DNA of 41,721 nt from Entrophospora sp. SA101 (Eukaryota; Glomeromycota; Glomeromycetes; Entrophosporales; Entrophosporaceae): the NCBI GenBank assembly GCA_958430865.1, contig CAUDNR010001224.1, positions 34,234 through 75,954 of the forward strand, written 5' to 3'. Positions 20,150 through 30,357 of the stretch are shown one piece after another; within the stretch, counting starts at the first letter, position 1, and the number at the start of each line of letters is the position of its first letter. The notes below the pieces were generated by a model, which had not been told where the DNA came from, did no database searches, and worked only from the letters and a program-made list of their open reading frames with translations. Position numbers and translations under genes: made by a program.

Positions 20150-20540
20150 AGTATGAAATGAATTACCACCAGCAAGTTCACAATTAGAACAAAGATGGCA
20201 TACAGTTTGATGCATGTTAAGCAAATCTTCATTTATCTCAACTAATAAATTATTCCTGCCATAATAGTAACAAATAGGTGGGTTTTTTTTGCGAGATGAA
20301 TAATATCCATTTTCAATAGGAGAATAATATGTGATAAATTGATGAACAAAGACAACATCTTTAAGCATCTGTGAGGTAAGCATCCAATCTTCTATTCCGC
20401 AAGTATAGTTATTTTCATCATTTCGATAAATCCATTTTGTAATTCTTCAAGAAACTGTGTATCTTTTGAAAATTTTTGGTTTCTTCAATATTAATTATGC
20501 CAGATTTTATGACAGTAATGCCATTTTCTATTATAGTCAC
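20150..20540 (-). pseudogene. Decayed unrecognised gene
   Basis: Two or three frames give coding-like pieces in order on minus: ENGITVIKSGIINIEETKNF, then FLEELQNGFIEMM, then NYTCGIEDWMLTSQMLKDV running into VFVHQFITYYSPIENGYYSS and ending QTVCHLCSNCELAGGNSFHT. The last part includes CHLC..C, which could be metal-binding. Frame changes near 20420 and 20450 suggest it is dead. Family unknown. Confidence 0.4.
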
Positions 20541-20889
20541 AAACAAATATAAAACTACTTTCAAAAACAATTAAAATAAAAAAAAATTTTCCAAATTTTA
20601 CCGTTAATTTTAAATATGTTTAAATTTTTATTATCTCCCCTCATACTTTTTTCTAAAAAATGATTTCTAAATTTGAACGGTCTTATCAAAAAATAAACGC
20701 GAAAGAATTTTCTCGAAATGTGACGCGGGTCGGAAAACAAAAAAGTCTATTTTTTAATATAAATAATTTTTGGAGGGGATTCTATTCCATATCAACATTA
20801 AGCCATTTTTTTCGTGAAATCCAATTCTTTAGTTTTGAAGCCTTGTTTCATTATTAGCGAGAACGTTGATAATTATTGTTTTTTCCGCA

Positions 20890-20998
20890 AAAATCATCCG
20901 CAATCGACAAATAGATTTCTAAATAAGGATAGCACGCACCCAACCCACCAATAAAATTGGATATTCTTATGATGCTGCGCAAAATTGCGGATGATTTT
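20890..20998. repeat. 15-bp perfect inverted repeat around 79-bp loop
   Basis: AAAATCATCCGCAAT at 20890-20904 is exactly complementary to ATTGCGGATGATTTT at 20984-20998. It could be the ends of a miniature element or a cruciform or hairpin. No target duplication was recognised. Confidence 0.55.
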
Positions 20999-21131
20999 AA
21001 GGATCGTCGCCAATTCCAGTTCCAGTGCTTCTCACTAAAAATTTTACACATTTGAACAAAGAAATTTCAGGGATCAAATTTATCCTTTTCACTGAAATAC
21101 CATCATAAAAACGTGTCAAAGCAAGAACTAT

Positions 21132-21248
21132 TTGATGATACGGGTCCCTCCGATTATATTAATAAAACCTTTCTTCCTTCATAATTATTTTACTTTTTCT
21201 TTAAAATATAATTCAAATTTTTTAAATTTTTTTGTAAACAAAACGAAA
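21132..21248 (+). other. In-frame 5' extension of UNG, possible mitochondrial presequence
   Basis: From the ATG at 21132, 39 codons run in frame into the UNG start. The peptide (MIRVPPIILIKPFFLHNYF, then FSLKYNSNFLNFFVNKTK) contains Arg and Lys but no acidic residue and is rich in hydrophobic and aromatic residues, as expected for a mitochondrial targeting sequence. Many eukaryotes make nuclear and mitochondrial UNG from one gene through alternative starts. Confidence 0.5.
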
Positions 21249-22627
21249 ATGATCAAGAGACCCAAAGAAAGTAGCAATGATGATGATAAAACTTCTTGCG
21301 TCAAAAGCAACAAAAGGCAACAAACTTCCTTAACTTCTTGGCTCAGTCCAAAACCTGCTCCTCCAATTAAAGTTGAAGGACTTGAAATTAAAAATAAGGA
21401 ATTGTTAAGTTTAGAATTGAAAACTATTAGTAATGAATGGTTAAAAATCTTGCTCAAGGAAATTCAAGAGCCTTATTTTATCGAGGTGAAATAATTAGAA
21501 AACATAAGGAGTTTTTTATTTGGAAAGAATTTTTATAACACGTAAAATTTATATTATTATTATATTTGGGGAAAAAAAAGTTGAAGAAATTTCTTGAAGG
21601 AGAAAAAAAAAAAAATCGTAAAATTTTCCCACCTGGTATGTATTAATCAATTAATCCAACAATAATAAATATACTTATCATAAATTATATATATTAATGT
21701 ATTATTAATTTATTATTAGAACCAGATGTTTATAGTTGGTCAAGGATGACACTTCCATTTTCTGTAAAAGTTGTAATCATTGGTCAAGGTCCCTAATCAT
21801 TATTAATATTGATATATATGTGTATGTAATTACTTGATTAATAAGTTAAATTTTATGATTTTTTAGATCCATATCATGGTGTTGGTCAAGCACATGGACT
21901 TTGCTTCAGTGTTCCACACAAAGTAACACCACCACCCTCTCTTGTCAATATATATAAAGCATTGAAATATGATATTGAATCATTTAAAATTCCAAATCAT
22001 GGGTAAATAAATAATAATATTGATTATATTAATATATTGATTGAATATGAATACAAATGTAAATAATAATGTTTTTTAGAAATCTTTCTAATTGGGCAAA
22101 TGAAGGCGTTTTATTGTTAAATACATCACTTACTGTACGTGCACATGAACCAGAAAGTCATAGCAATAAAGGATGGGAAAAATTTACCGGTAATTATAAT
22201 AAAATATATATTTATAAAAATGATACAATATAAAGATTATTTCATTGAATAATCAATAATTCTATTTTCTAGATGCAGTAATTCAATATCTGAATAATAA
22301 AAAAAGTGGATTAGTATTTATGCTTTGGGGAAATCATGCCATAAAAAAAGGAAAGAATATCAACAAGGTAATAATTAAATTTAAATAGACAGTGTTCATA
22401 TGAAAAATTATATTAACTTTTAATATCAAACACACATATATTATGAATAGGAAAAACATTGTGTTCTACAAGCTGTTCATCCTTCGCCATTATCTGCTCC
22501 TCGAGGTTTCTTTAATTGTAAACATTGGTCAAAAGCCAACGAATATTTGAAGGCTAATGGTAAAGATGAAATTAATTGGAATTGTTTGGACAAAACTGAT
22601 GATGATGATGATGACAAGAAAAAATGA
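21249..22627 (+). CDS. UNG1: Uracil-DNA glycosylase, family 1 (UNG)
   Basis: Seven exons join in phase: 21249-21485, 21581-21635, 21720-21788, 21867-22002, 22080-22189, 22273-22367 and 22451-22627, giving 292 residues. The enzyme cuts uracil from DNA to start base excision repair. Landmarks are KIFPPEPDVYSW, VVIIGQDPYHG with catalytic Asp 121, [36 protein letters not shown], and [14 protein letters not shown] with His 244, then the insertion loop and HWSKANEYL. The N-terminus has KRPKES (nuclear-signal-like) and QTSLTSWL at 25-32, a degenerate PCNA-binding box at the place where other UNGs carry one. An in-frame upstream ATG at 21132 adds 39 residues without any Asp/Glu. A poly-A run of 13 in exon 2 keeps frame. 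The tail is Asp/Lys-rich. Confidence 0.96.
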
Positions 22628-22945
22628 TGATATTGTCAATAAGCTTTGGTTGTTTTATATTGGTTGTTTGAGTGTAGATATTTTGTTTTTTAAAAAAATG
22701 TATGATTTTAAATTTTGTAAATTGAAAGTAATAAACATGTAATCAAATTATTATTTGACGGCTGTTGTGGGCTTTTCAATAAAAAAAGCCAAAATCGCAG
22801 TATGGATTCCTCGAAATTTGCCCCTAATATTAAACTTTCCTTTTTTTTGTCAAGTAAACAAACGTGTGATTCGTATGTAAAATAGAAATTCCGATTCATG
22901 TAAGGCCGATATATCACATTTCAAATAATGATTGCAAAAATTATT
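22628..22945. other. Convergent spacer UNG / RRG9
   Basis: This contains the 3' flanks of both genes. The short antisense ORF at 22917-22708 has no support. No other feature is seen. Confidence 0.4.
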
Positions 22946-23621
22946 TTATTTATATTCTTTATTTTTATACAGAGATATATTTCTGTTTCTTTTGACATCG
23001 AATCGATTTTCAGATCTTTCTTTTAACAAAATTTTTTCCCTTAATTGTTCTGATTTAGCCTTTTCTTTGAATTTTCTCAATTTTTCTTGATATTTTGTTT
23101 CTTGTCTTTCCGACACTTCACGCTTCGGAACGAAAGTTGACTTTAATATTCTGTTAATCGCCTCAGGTGAAATTCTAAATGTAGAAGAGAGTTTTTCTAT
23201 TGTATACTCTTCAGGTAACTTTATAATGTTTTTACAATAAATTCAATATCTATATAGATAAATCCATAAAATATTATTAATTAACAAATACCTGTTGGTT
23301 CATATAACGTATTTTATCCATGACTTCTCTTGATAATCTTTTTTTTGGTCTCCAAGGTTGAAATCCAATTTTTTCTTTAATCGCAAACCTGTGCTTTAAC
23401 CAACCAGGTAATGTTTCTTCATTCCTCCAAGATGTAGTATAACCTTTGGGCAAATCCTCTTTTTCAACTGTTAAAGGTTCTTTTACTTTTTTCTGCTCGA
23501 CTCTTTTAAATGTTTCATTACTAGTCTTTTTTATTATAGAAGATGGATCTCTTCTAAGAGTCATAATACGTAATAACAATGCCTTTTTTTTTATATTATT
23601 TTTTATAGAATTGGAAAGCAT
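22946..23621 (-). CDS. RRG9: RRG9/neugrin family mitochondrial protein
   Basis: Two exons on minus, 23621-23292 and 23218-22946, join in phase 0 and give 200 residues. The N-terminus (MLSNSIKNNIKKKALLLRIM) is basic, amphipathic and free of acids, a good mitochondrial presequence. The conserved core follows: LPGWLKHRFAIKEKIGFQPW, then RPKKRLSREVMDKIRYM, and across the intron LPEEYTIEKLSSTFRISPE with AINRILKS, the helix-turn-helix-like family signature. A Lys/Glu-rich helical tail ends the protein. Yeast Rrg9 is needed for respiratory growth and mtDNA maintenance; the human relative neugrin binds the mitochondrial 16S rRNA. A TCACGTGA site lies 64 bp upstream. Confidence 0.9.
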
Positions 23622-24185
23622 TTTGTAAAGAATTGTAAATTCTTAAATCTGAATGCCGATCATGGTTTTTATTACAGTTGCGTATCACGTGATTAAGTAG
23701 ACAAGAATTTCTTTTTTTTCCACCAATAAATCAATTCTGTATGTGTTTTAGATTATGTAAAAATGACCGAGCGAAATTATTTAATTGGACAATATGTATT
23801 ATTAATCTATACAAATATAAATAAATCCATGGTATAATTAAATTAATTGGAATTGTTCTTCTTCAAGAAAATAAAGATGATGATGAATAATATAATTTTA
23901 ATTAATTTTAATTTTAATGATTTTTTGCTAAATCATTAACTACAATTAGAAAAATTATTGTAAAGAATGTTTTCCGTCAAAATGTATTACAGGAATGTCC
24001 TACAAAAAAAACAAAATTATATAAAATTAGGTGAAAGGAAAAGAAAGTTTTTTATGAAATTTAATTATCCCAATGAAAATTTTGAGGTCTCAAATTGGAG
24101 ATTAAAGATTAAAATTTTCATCTCTTTTTTTTTCAATCAATGAAATTTTATTTATATGATAAATATTAGTTGTTGACCAAGTTTT
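23622..24185. other. Spacer between COA3-like and RRG9, with E-box palindrome
   Basis: This is the RRG9 promoter region and the 3' flank of the COA3-like gene. TCACGTGA occurs at 23685-23692. No exon is seen. Confidence 0.45.
23685..23692. promoter_or_regulatory. TCACGTGA palindrome upstream of RRG9
   Basis: This perfect 8-bp E-box palindrome lies 64 bp before the RRG9 start codon, a plausible position for a bHLH (Cbf1-type) site. Yeast Cbf1 and relatives regulate sulfur and respiratory genes. Assignment here rests on sequence and position only. Confidence 0.45.
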
Positions 24186-24536
24186 TTAATCCTTTAAATT
24201 TTTATTATTTGACTTATTTTCTTCTATTAAAGATGATGATGATGGTGGAGTTGGTATTGGAACATCACTAAAATCATCTTGTTTTATTGCAAACATTGTA
24301 TAAGAATCTAATGATCCAACGTTTAATTATTATCATTTGAATTAAGAATAAAATTTCTCAAAAATCTATAACATTAATAAAATTTTTATTTTGAAAAGGA
24401 TACACACAGCTCCAACAAATCCAACTAATATTATGCCAGTTAAAATATTACGTACTATAAACGGTTTTCTAGCACGTTGAAATGCTGGTGTATAAGTTAA
24501 CTTTGATGTTTGATATTTTGACAAAGGTGGAAACAT
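24186..24536 (-). CDS. COA3: Cytochrome c oxidase assembly factor 3 (COA3/Cox25) like
   Basis: Two exons on minus, 24536-24404 and 24307-24186, join in phase 1 and give 84 residues. The protein starts MFPPLSKYQTSKLTYTPAFQ and has RARKPFIVRNILTGIILVGF, the arginine-rich approach and single membrane span of COA3. Across the intron it continues VYSYTMFAIKQDDFSDVPIP, with the family hallmark A.KQDDFSDV facing the intermembrane space. COA3 stabilises newly made Cox1 in the inner mitochondrial membrane and coordinates its translation. The intron splits the membrane span just before the hallmark. The donor is GTATCC, weak but in phase. Confidence 0.9.
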
Positions 24537-25849
24537 TTTTAATAATTTTCTTTTTTTTTTTTTTTACAGAAATTTAAAAAAAATATATGATAAAAAAGAT
24601 CTGCGAATTTATTATCTTTATGTGTGTTACATATGTTTTTATAATTTAAACCGTTAATAAATTTATTTCTAAAACAAAATCTAGAAATGTGTTAATATGA
24701 ACAAACTTGTTCAATTTCTTCACGTTCACAACCTAACAACAATGATAACAAGAATGATGATAATTACAATTTTAAAATGTTTATTAAACAGATTCAGTAC
24801 CAATATTTGACGAAATAATGCCTTCTAGAAATAGATCAACTAGAAAGGGATTAAATAATGATGTTTCTTGATATCTAATTGAGCAACATTATGAAGATGA
24901 TAAGAACAAATTTTCATTGTTGGACAAATTAATAACAGATAAAGATAAAAAATTACAAGTTTAAATAAAGAAACTCAGACTGGATAGCAAGAATTATATT
25001 GTGAGATCAAAATCCATGTCCAACAGTAAATCCCAATATTTTATTTATAACAATCAATACAAATACAAATTCAATATTATTTATCTTTTCTAAACTCAAA
25101 ATGCAATTGCTTTTATGATCAATATTATTAATATTTCTTTGACTATTAATCATTTTAACCCCCCCCGATAACACTTTCTCAGCAGTCCTTTGTCATCTGC
25201 CTGAGTCAGTAACATCCCAAAATATCCGCCTTAGTACATTGGGCTTTACTCTTTTATACTTTAGCCCTGGTTCATTGGGCTTTACTCTTATATATATATA
25301 TTTTGCTCAGCTTTGGCTGGCCCTATCTAGCTAGGATTTCACTATTCTTAGGCTCCAACTTAAGTTAACTATAATAAAAATAAAAGAAATAAAATACTAA
25401 TTTTTAAATTGACATCTCAGAATCTTTATTTGCCAGATTCAAAAAAATGATATGATGCCATCTAAATAAAGATTTCATTCACTCAATAAAATTTGATTTT
25501 TTTTATTTCAATTTCAATTTCAAGAGTTTTAATAAAATAATAATAACTCTTTAAATTAATTCTATCAAAACACAAACATAAAGATCAAATCTCTCTTCTG
25601 CTAATAATTCAACAAATGATTTGATGAAATGCAAGTTAAATAATCATAATTTTATGTTAACTGGTCTTTTAACCAGTACAAGTCTAAGTTATAACATAAA
25701 AATATCCACATTTGTGAATTTGAGCATAGTAAATGAATAAAAACCTCTATTTTGTTTATCCAAAAAAATTTTAATTCTCATATTAATGGTAAAATCCAAG
25801 TGTTGATTGATAAAATTGGTAACACAGAAACAAAAGATCATATAATAGG
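24537..25849. other. Gene-free stretch with GC-richer repeat island
   Basis: Only scattered short frames occur here (for example MPSRNRSTRKGLNNDVS on plus at 24820). At 25160-25375 the composition is less AT-rich. There CATTGGGCTTTACTCTT occurs at 25237-25253 and 25273-25289 (36-bp period), probably part of a repeat element. No gene can be supported. Confidence 0.4.
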
Positions 25850-26660
25850 ATAAAACATCTTCTGCTGATAAAGCACCAAGTGATGAACAAAGAAATTAGG
25901 ATGAAGAGGTTTGACAAGTTGAATAATTGAAGTGCTGAAAGAGGTGCTCTGAGAGCTTGGGCTGATTATTATGAACAACAATATAAAATGAAATTTTATT
26001 GATTTTAACAAATATCCTTATTGAAGTATAAACAACTTTGAGCATTTCAATAAATCTATTAAAGAAAGTGCACAACTTTTATCATCAAATATAAGTTCCT
26101 GCCAATGCTGATAAATAGTTAAATCTTTAATAAAACATTAGCCTCCTTCCACAGTTGTCAGTTGTTTCATCAATCATGATTGAGGTTAAATAATAATTTT
26201 AAATTATTAATTCCAGATTCAAGCAAATACTCCTCATGTAGTTGATTTGCACTAGCTATTGATCCATCTAATTTATTAAATAATGTGAATTTTGTGAATA
26301 AGTACAGTAAATCAACCAAAAAACAATTTGATATTTTTTTTCTTTAAAAAATAATTCTGACAACTACCTTTTAGAAAAAGTTTTAGCTTTTCTACTCTTT
26401 TTAATGGTATGTCTGCCAAAGCAAATCTTTAACTAATTCATGAATAAATTTTGTTTTCAATTATTTTCCTTAATATGTTGTTGGTAAAGTTAGATGATGA
26501 GAATTATTATTATTATTAATTGAAGACTGGCATGAGCTTGAGTTTGTAACTATTCATCTATCACAGATTTTCTTTCACGATTTACAACATGTGAACAATA
26601 TAGTTTATTTTTGCCTGAATAATAAATTTGAATATTTAACATTCATGAGTTGAACCATTG
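25850..26660 (-). pseudogene. Dead hAT transposase
   Basis: Read on minus in several frames, the pieces follow hAT order. GKNKLYCSHVVNRERKS (about 26620) may be part of the finger region. FALADIPLKRVEKLKLFLKG (about 26430-26370) matches the ADIPL.K.E..R.FL block. LDGSIASANQLHEEYL (about 26270) matches the IPSA..LR..YL block. SIMIDETTDNCGRR (26185-26140) contains the catalytic DETTD motif. More broken pieces follow (YQHWQELIFDDKSCALSLIDL). Stops and frameshifts lie between all blocks. This is a different remnant from the small hAT element at 18331. Confidence 0.72.
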
Positions 26661-26715
26661 TGAAAATTTAAAAAATTGAATGATTTATGTAAATCTCTCT
26701 AAATATAGTTTAATA

Positions 26716-26723
26716 TCACGTGA
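26716..26723. promoter_or_regulatory. TCACGTGA palindrome, no nearby gene
   Basis: This is another perfect TCACGTGA octamer, in gene-free sequence about 1 kb upstream of the desaturase start. It may be without function. Confidence 0.25.
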
Positions 26724-26799
26724 AAAATGCAATTTCTAATAAACTATATACGCTGATTTTGCCAATCATGACTATATAGAAACTCTATAAGAAAACATC

Positions 26800-26983
26800 A
26801 GGACCCCGAACAATCTTAGGAGATGGTGGTACATTTCAATTTTGGGTAGAAATGGCCCTCAAAATCGAACATCATTTCTTAATTAGAATAAATTTTGTGA
26901 TGATCTTGTAAATCATTTCCAAAAATGGCAATAAAGTGGGTGTTTTTTCAAATGTACCATCTCCTAAGATTGTTCGGGGTCCT
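26800..26983. mobile_element. Miniature inverted-repeat element, 184 bp
   Basis: The left end AGGACCCCGAACAATCTTAG, continuing GAGATGGTGGTACATTT, is repeated inverted at the right end with GGT deleted. The inverted repeats are about 35 bp, on a 184-bp unit with no coding capacity. This is MITE-like. Flanking bases do not show a clear target duplication. The plus ORF at 26925-27107 overlaps it and is not a gene. Confidence 0.75.
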
Positions 26984-27698
26984 AAAACACCCATGTAAAG
27001 AAACTATATATGGAGAATATATATTGAGGTACCCTATGCTCCCATGTATAACTCTTTTTACGAAAAACATTGTAAATCCGATTTTAAAACTAACCAATTT
27101 CAACTAATATTGTAATAGCTTAAATACAATCAATCACGTATATACAATATTAATATTATTTATATATATTATTGTTGTAGATAGATGCCGATCAGATCAG
27201 TTTTTGTTATTTGTCACTTACAAAATTTGGATAATGAATTGGACAATCGAGTGTAATATTTATCCGCATGTGTGTATGTATTCTTTGTTATTTAGAAAAA
27301 TTCAATTTAAATATTTTTACTAAATATTGTTTGTTTATTTTATTTTTTATTGATTACATAAATTACATGCATTATATATATATATATTATGTATGTAAAA
27401 TTTTTTTCCAATTAAAAAAGAATCGAAATTAGCTATATATAATATTAAATCAAAAAAATATATAATATTAAGCTTTTGTATTGTTTTTTGAAAATTTCGC
27501 ATTTTTATCAATCAATAAAAAATTGTTAATTTTGAAAATAAATAAATCTGATAAAATTAATATTATTTGTTGTTGTTATTATTCCTCTCATTTATAAATA
27601 TGAGATAACTGTAAATTTTATTATTTTTTATAATTAAATTTATTTTCTCTCTCACAAGCATTCATTTCTTTAACAATCTTTAAATTATAAAAAAAAAT
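26984..27698. other. Upstream region of the desaturase gene
   Basis: This stretch is AT-rich, with (AT)n and T-runs. It includes the presumed promoter of the desaturase. No conserved site could be assigned. Confidence 0.35.
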
Positions 27699-30106
27699 AT
27701 GCGTCAAAAATTATCATCGTTAAATTCTTTTCTTTGTAAAAAATTTACTTGGGAAGAATTATCTAAACATAATAAATCTGATGATGCATATGTTGCAATT
27801 CGTGGTAATGTTTATGATATTACCAATTTTATAAAATATCATCCTGGTGGTGAGGATATTTTATTATTTGCCGCTGGCAGAGATGCAACCCAGGTAATTA
27901 ATGGCACCTTCCAAAAAAATTTTTGAACGAAGAGAATTTTTTTTCAATATTTTTCTTAAAAAAACCCCCCTCGTGTGATCATTATTTAGGCTTTTGAAAC
28001 TTATCATGAACTTGGTAAACCTGATCTCATACTAAAGTAATCAATCATCTATTTAAATGTAAATTTAAATTTTTATTGTTTTTTTTTTTTGATATTAAAT
28101 TTTTTTATTTTACTAGAAAACATTTTGTTGGAATATTAACAAGTAATGAATTACCTATATTTCCTGAACCAAGTGAATTCCATAGAACAGTTAAAAAAGT
28201 GCCTATATTATTATTATTCTCGATCATTCTTATACATGTGTGTATATATTTAATTTATTTAAATGCTTTTACTTTAGAGAGTTGAGGAATATTTTAGAAA
28301 AAATAAAATCGATCCAAAGGTAAGAGGAAAAAATATTATTGTGTATCACGTGATTATCACTTAAAAAAATTATTTGTTGTCATTTATATATATATAGAAC
28401 AAATCAAGTATTTGGATTCGTTATGCCAATATTTTTATAACTCTTTTTGCTTCCTATTATGCCCAATTTTATTTGCAATATGTTGTGGAAAGAATTTGGT
28501 TACAAATTTTATTTGCGATTGTATTTGGATTTGCATCTGCACAGGTAAAAAAAAATATTGATGTGTATTTGTGGCTTATTTAATATTTTTAATAATTTCT
28601 CCATTATGGGAACTAAAAGATTGGATTAAATCAATTACATGACGCATCGCATTTTTCAGGTAAATCTAAATCATTTATATATTATATATTTATTCCAAAA
28701 TAAACCTTTTGTTATATCATTTAATTAATTAATTAATAGTAACAAGTAGTCCATTAATTTGGAAAATATTGGGTTCTACTCATGATTTCCTTAATGGAGC
28801 ATCGTACGTTCTTTATTCATATTGTGTTATAATATTATTATTATATGTTTATGTAATTATAATTAAATATATATTATAATGAATAGTCATCTTGTGTGGG
28901 AATACCAACATGGTCTTGGTCATCATATATATACAAACATTGCTGGTATGATTATCATTACTATTAATCAATTTATTATTATTAATCAATTTATGGTTTA
29001 TTCAATTTATTATTTATTATTTATTTAATTGGTATTCCTAATACCATTAGGCGCTGATCCCGACATCGTAACTGGTAAATTTACATATTAATTATCTAAT
29101 TATATATATATATCCAAGAATTAAACGACATGAAATATGCATAATTCATTAATTGTTTATCATATCATATCATATCATAATAATGGTCAGCTGATCCTGA
29201 TTTTCGTCGTATTAAACCAAGTCAACGTTGGTACTCCAGATATATAAATCAACATGTTTTTGTGCCGTTTTTATATGGTCTATTAGCATTTAAAGTTAGA
29301 ATTCAAGATATAATTATAGTTTATATTCTCAAATCAAACGATAACATCAGAATTAATCCCTTGACCACTTCTCACACTTTAATATTTTGGGGCGGAAAGG
29401 TAATTTTTATTATATTAATATTTATTAATATATCAATTATTGTTATTATTAATTAATGATTTTTTTCCTAAAAAAATAAATTTTCTAAGGCATTTTTCAT
29501 ATTATATCGCATAATAATACCATTATTATTATTACCTGTATGGAAAGTTTTAATTTTGTTTGTAACTGCTGATATGATTACTTCTTATTGGTTATCATTG
29601 ACATTTCAAGCAAATCACGTTGTCGAAGAAGTTGAATGGTAAGTAAAATTTTTTTAAAATTATTTAGGAAAAAACTTTCGATCTTGTTAATCTTCGATTT
29701 TTTTTTTAGGCCATTACCGGATAAAAATAAATTTATAGAAAAGGATTGGGCAGAAATGCAAATTGTAACAACGCAGGATTATGCTCATGATTCTTACTTT
29801 TGGACTACTATAGTTGGCTCGTTAAATTATCAAGCTGTACATCACATCTTTCCTCAAGTTTCACAGCATCATTACCATGATATTGCTCCTATAGTCAAAG
29901 AAACTTGTAAAGAATTTGGTATTAAATATTTTTATAGGGTAATTATTAATTAGTATTTATATACGCGTGTAAATATTTGATTTTTCAAAAAAATCTTTTC
30001 GTTTTAAAAAAAATAATACTTATTTTTGTAGGATACATTTTGGGATGCTTTTGGTTCGCATATTGAGCATCTTCGTTTATTAAGTTTACCTCCAAAACAA
30101 GAATGA
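27699..30106 (+). CDS. Front-end fatty acid desaturase, delta-5 type, with cytochrome b5 domain
   Basis: Thirteen exons join in phase: 27699-27893, 27990-28036, 28117-28198, 28278-28319, 28398-28544, 28620-28659, 28740-28803, 28887-28945, 29051-29074, 29191-29399, 29490-29638, 29710-29938 and 30032-30106, giving 453 residues. An N-terminal cytochrome b5 domain has heme ligands in YHPGG (48) and TYHELG (71). The desaturase core has three His boxes: HDASH (178-182), QHGLGHH (214-219) and QAVHH (394-398, Gln replacing the first His, the front-end signature). Hydrophobic spans separate them. Blocks such as LYGLLAFKVRIQDI, FQANHVVEEV and TTQDYAHDS are nearly those of the Mortierella delta-5 enzyme that makes arachidonic acid in the ER. 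Substrate position is inferred from that likeness, and delta-6 is less likely. No lesion is seen. Exon 9 is only 24 bp. Confidence 0.95.
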
Positions 30107-30357
30107 TTAGAATTATAAATAGACTATATATTATTTATTATTTATTATTTATTATTTATTAATTTATTATTTATTATTTATATTATCTGTTAAATATATA
30201 ATAAAATACCCCTTTTTAAAAACTCTACTATATACCTGTTATTATAAAATAAAAAAGTTTTCGCGTAAAAAAAAAGGATTCAACAAACTCTTACTTAATC
30301 TTCTTTTTTTCAACCCATTTTCAATTCATTTACAAACAAATATCTATCAATACAAAA
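30107..30357. repeat. TTATTTA tandem tract in the desaturase 3' flank
   Basis: At 30125-30185, TTATTTA/TTATTTATTA units repeat in tandem. The rest is AT-rich spacer. Confidence 0.5.

Noticed and set aside
21601..21615. Possible frameshift in the A-run of UNG exon 2
   Set aside because: Counting 13 A residues keeps the frame and gives the conserved KIFPP, so there is no lesion.
22557..22742. Open frame with Met repeats at the UNG 3' end
   Set aside because: Out-of-frame reading of the GATGAT tail that encodes the Asp run.
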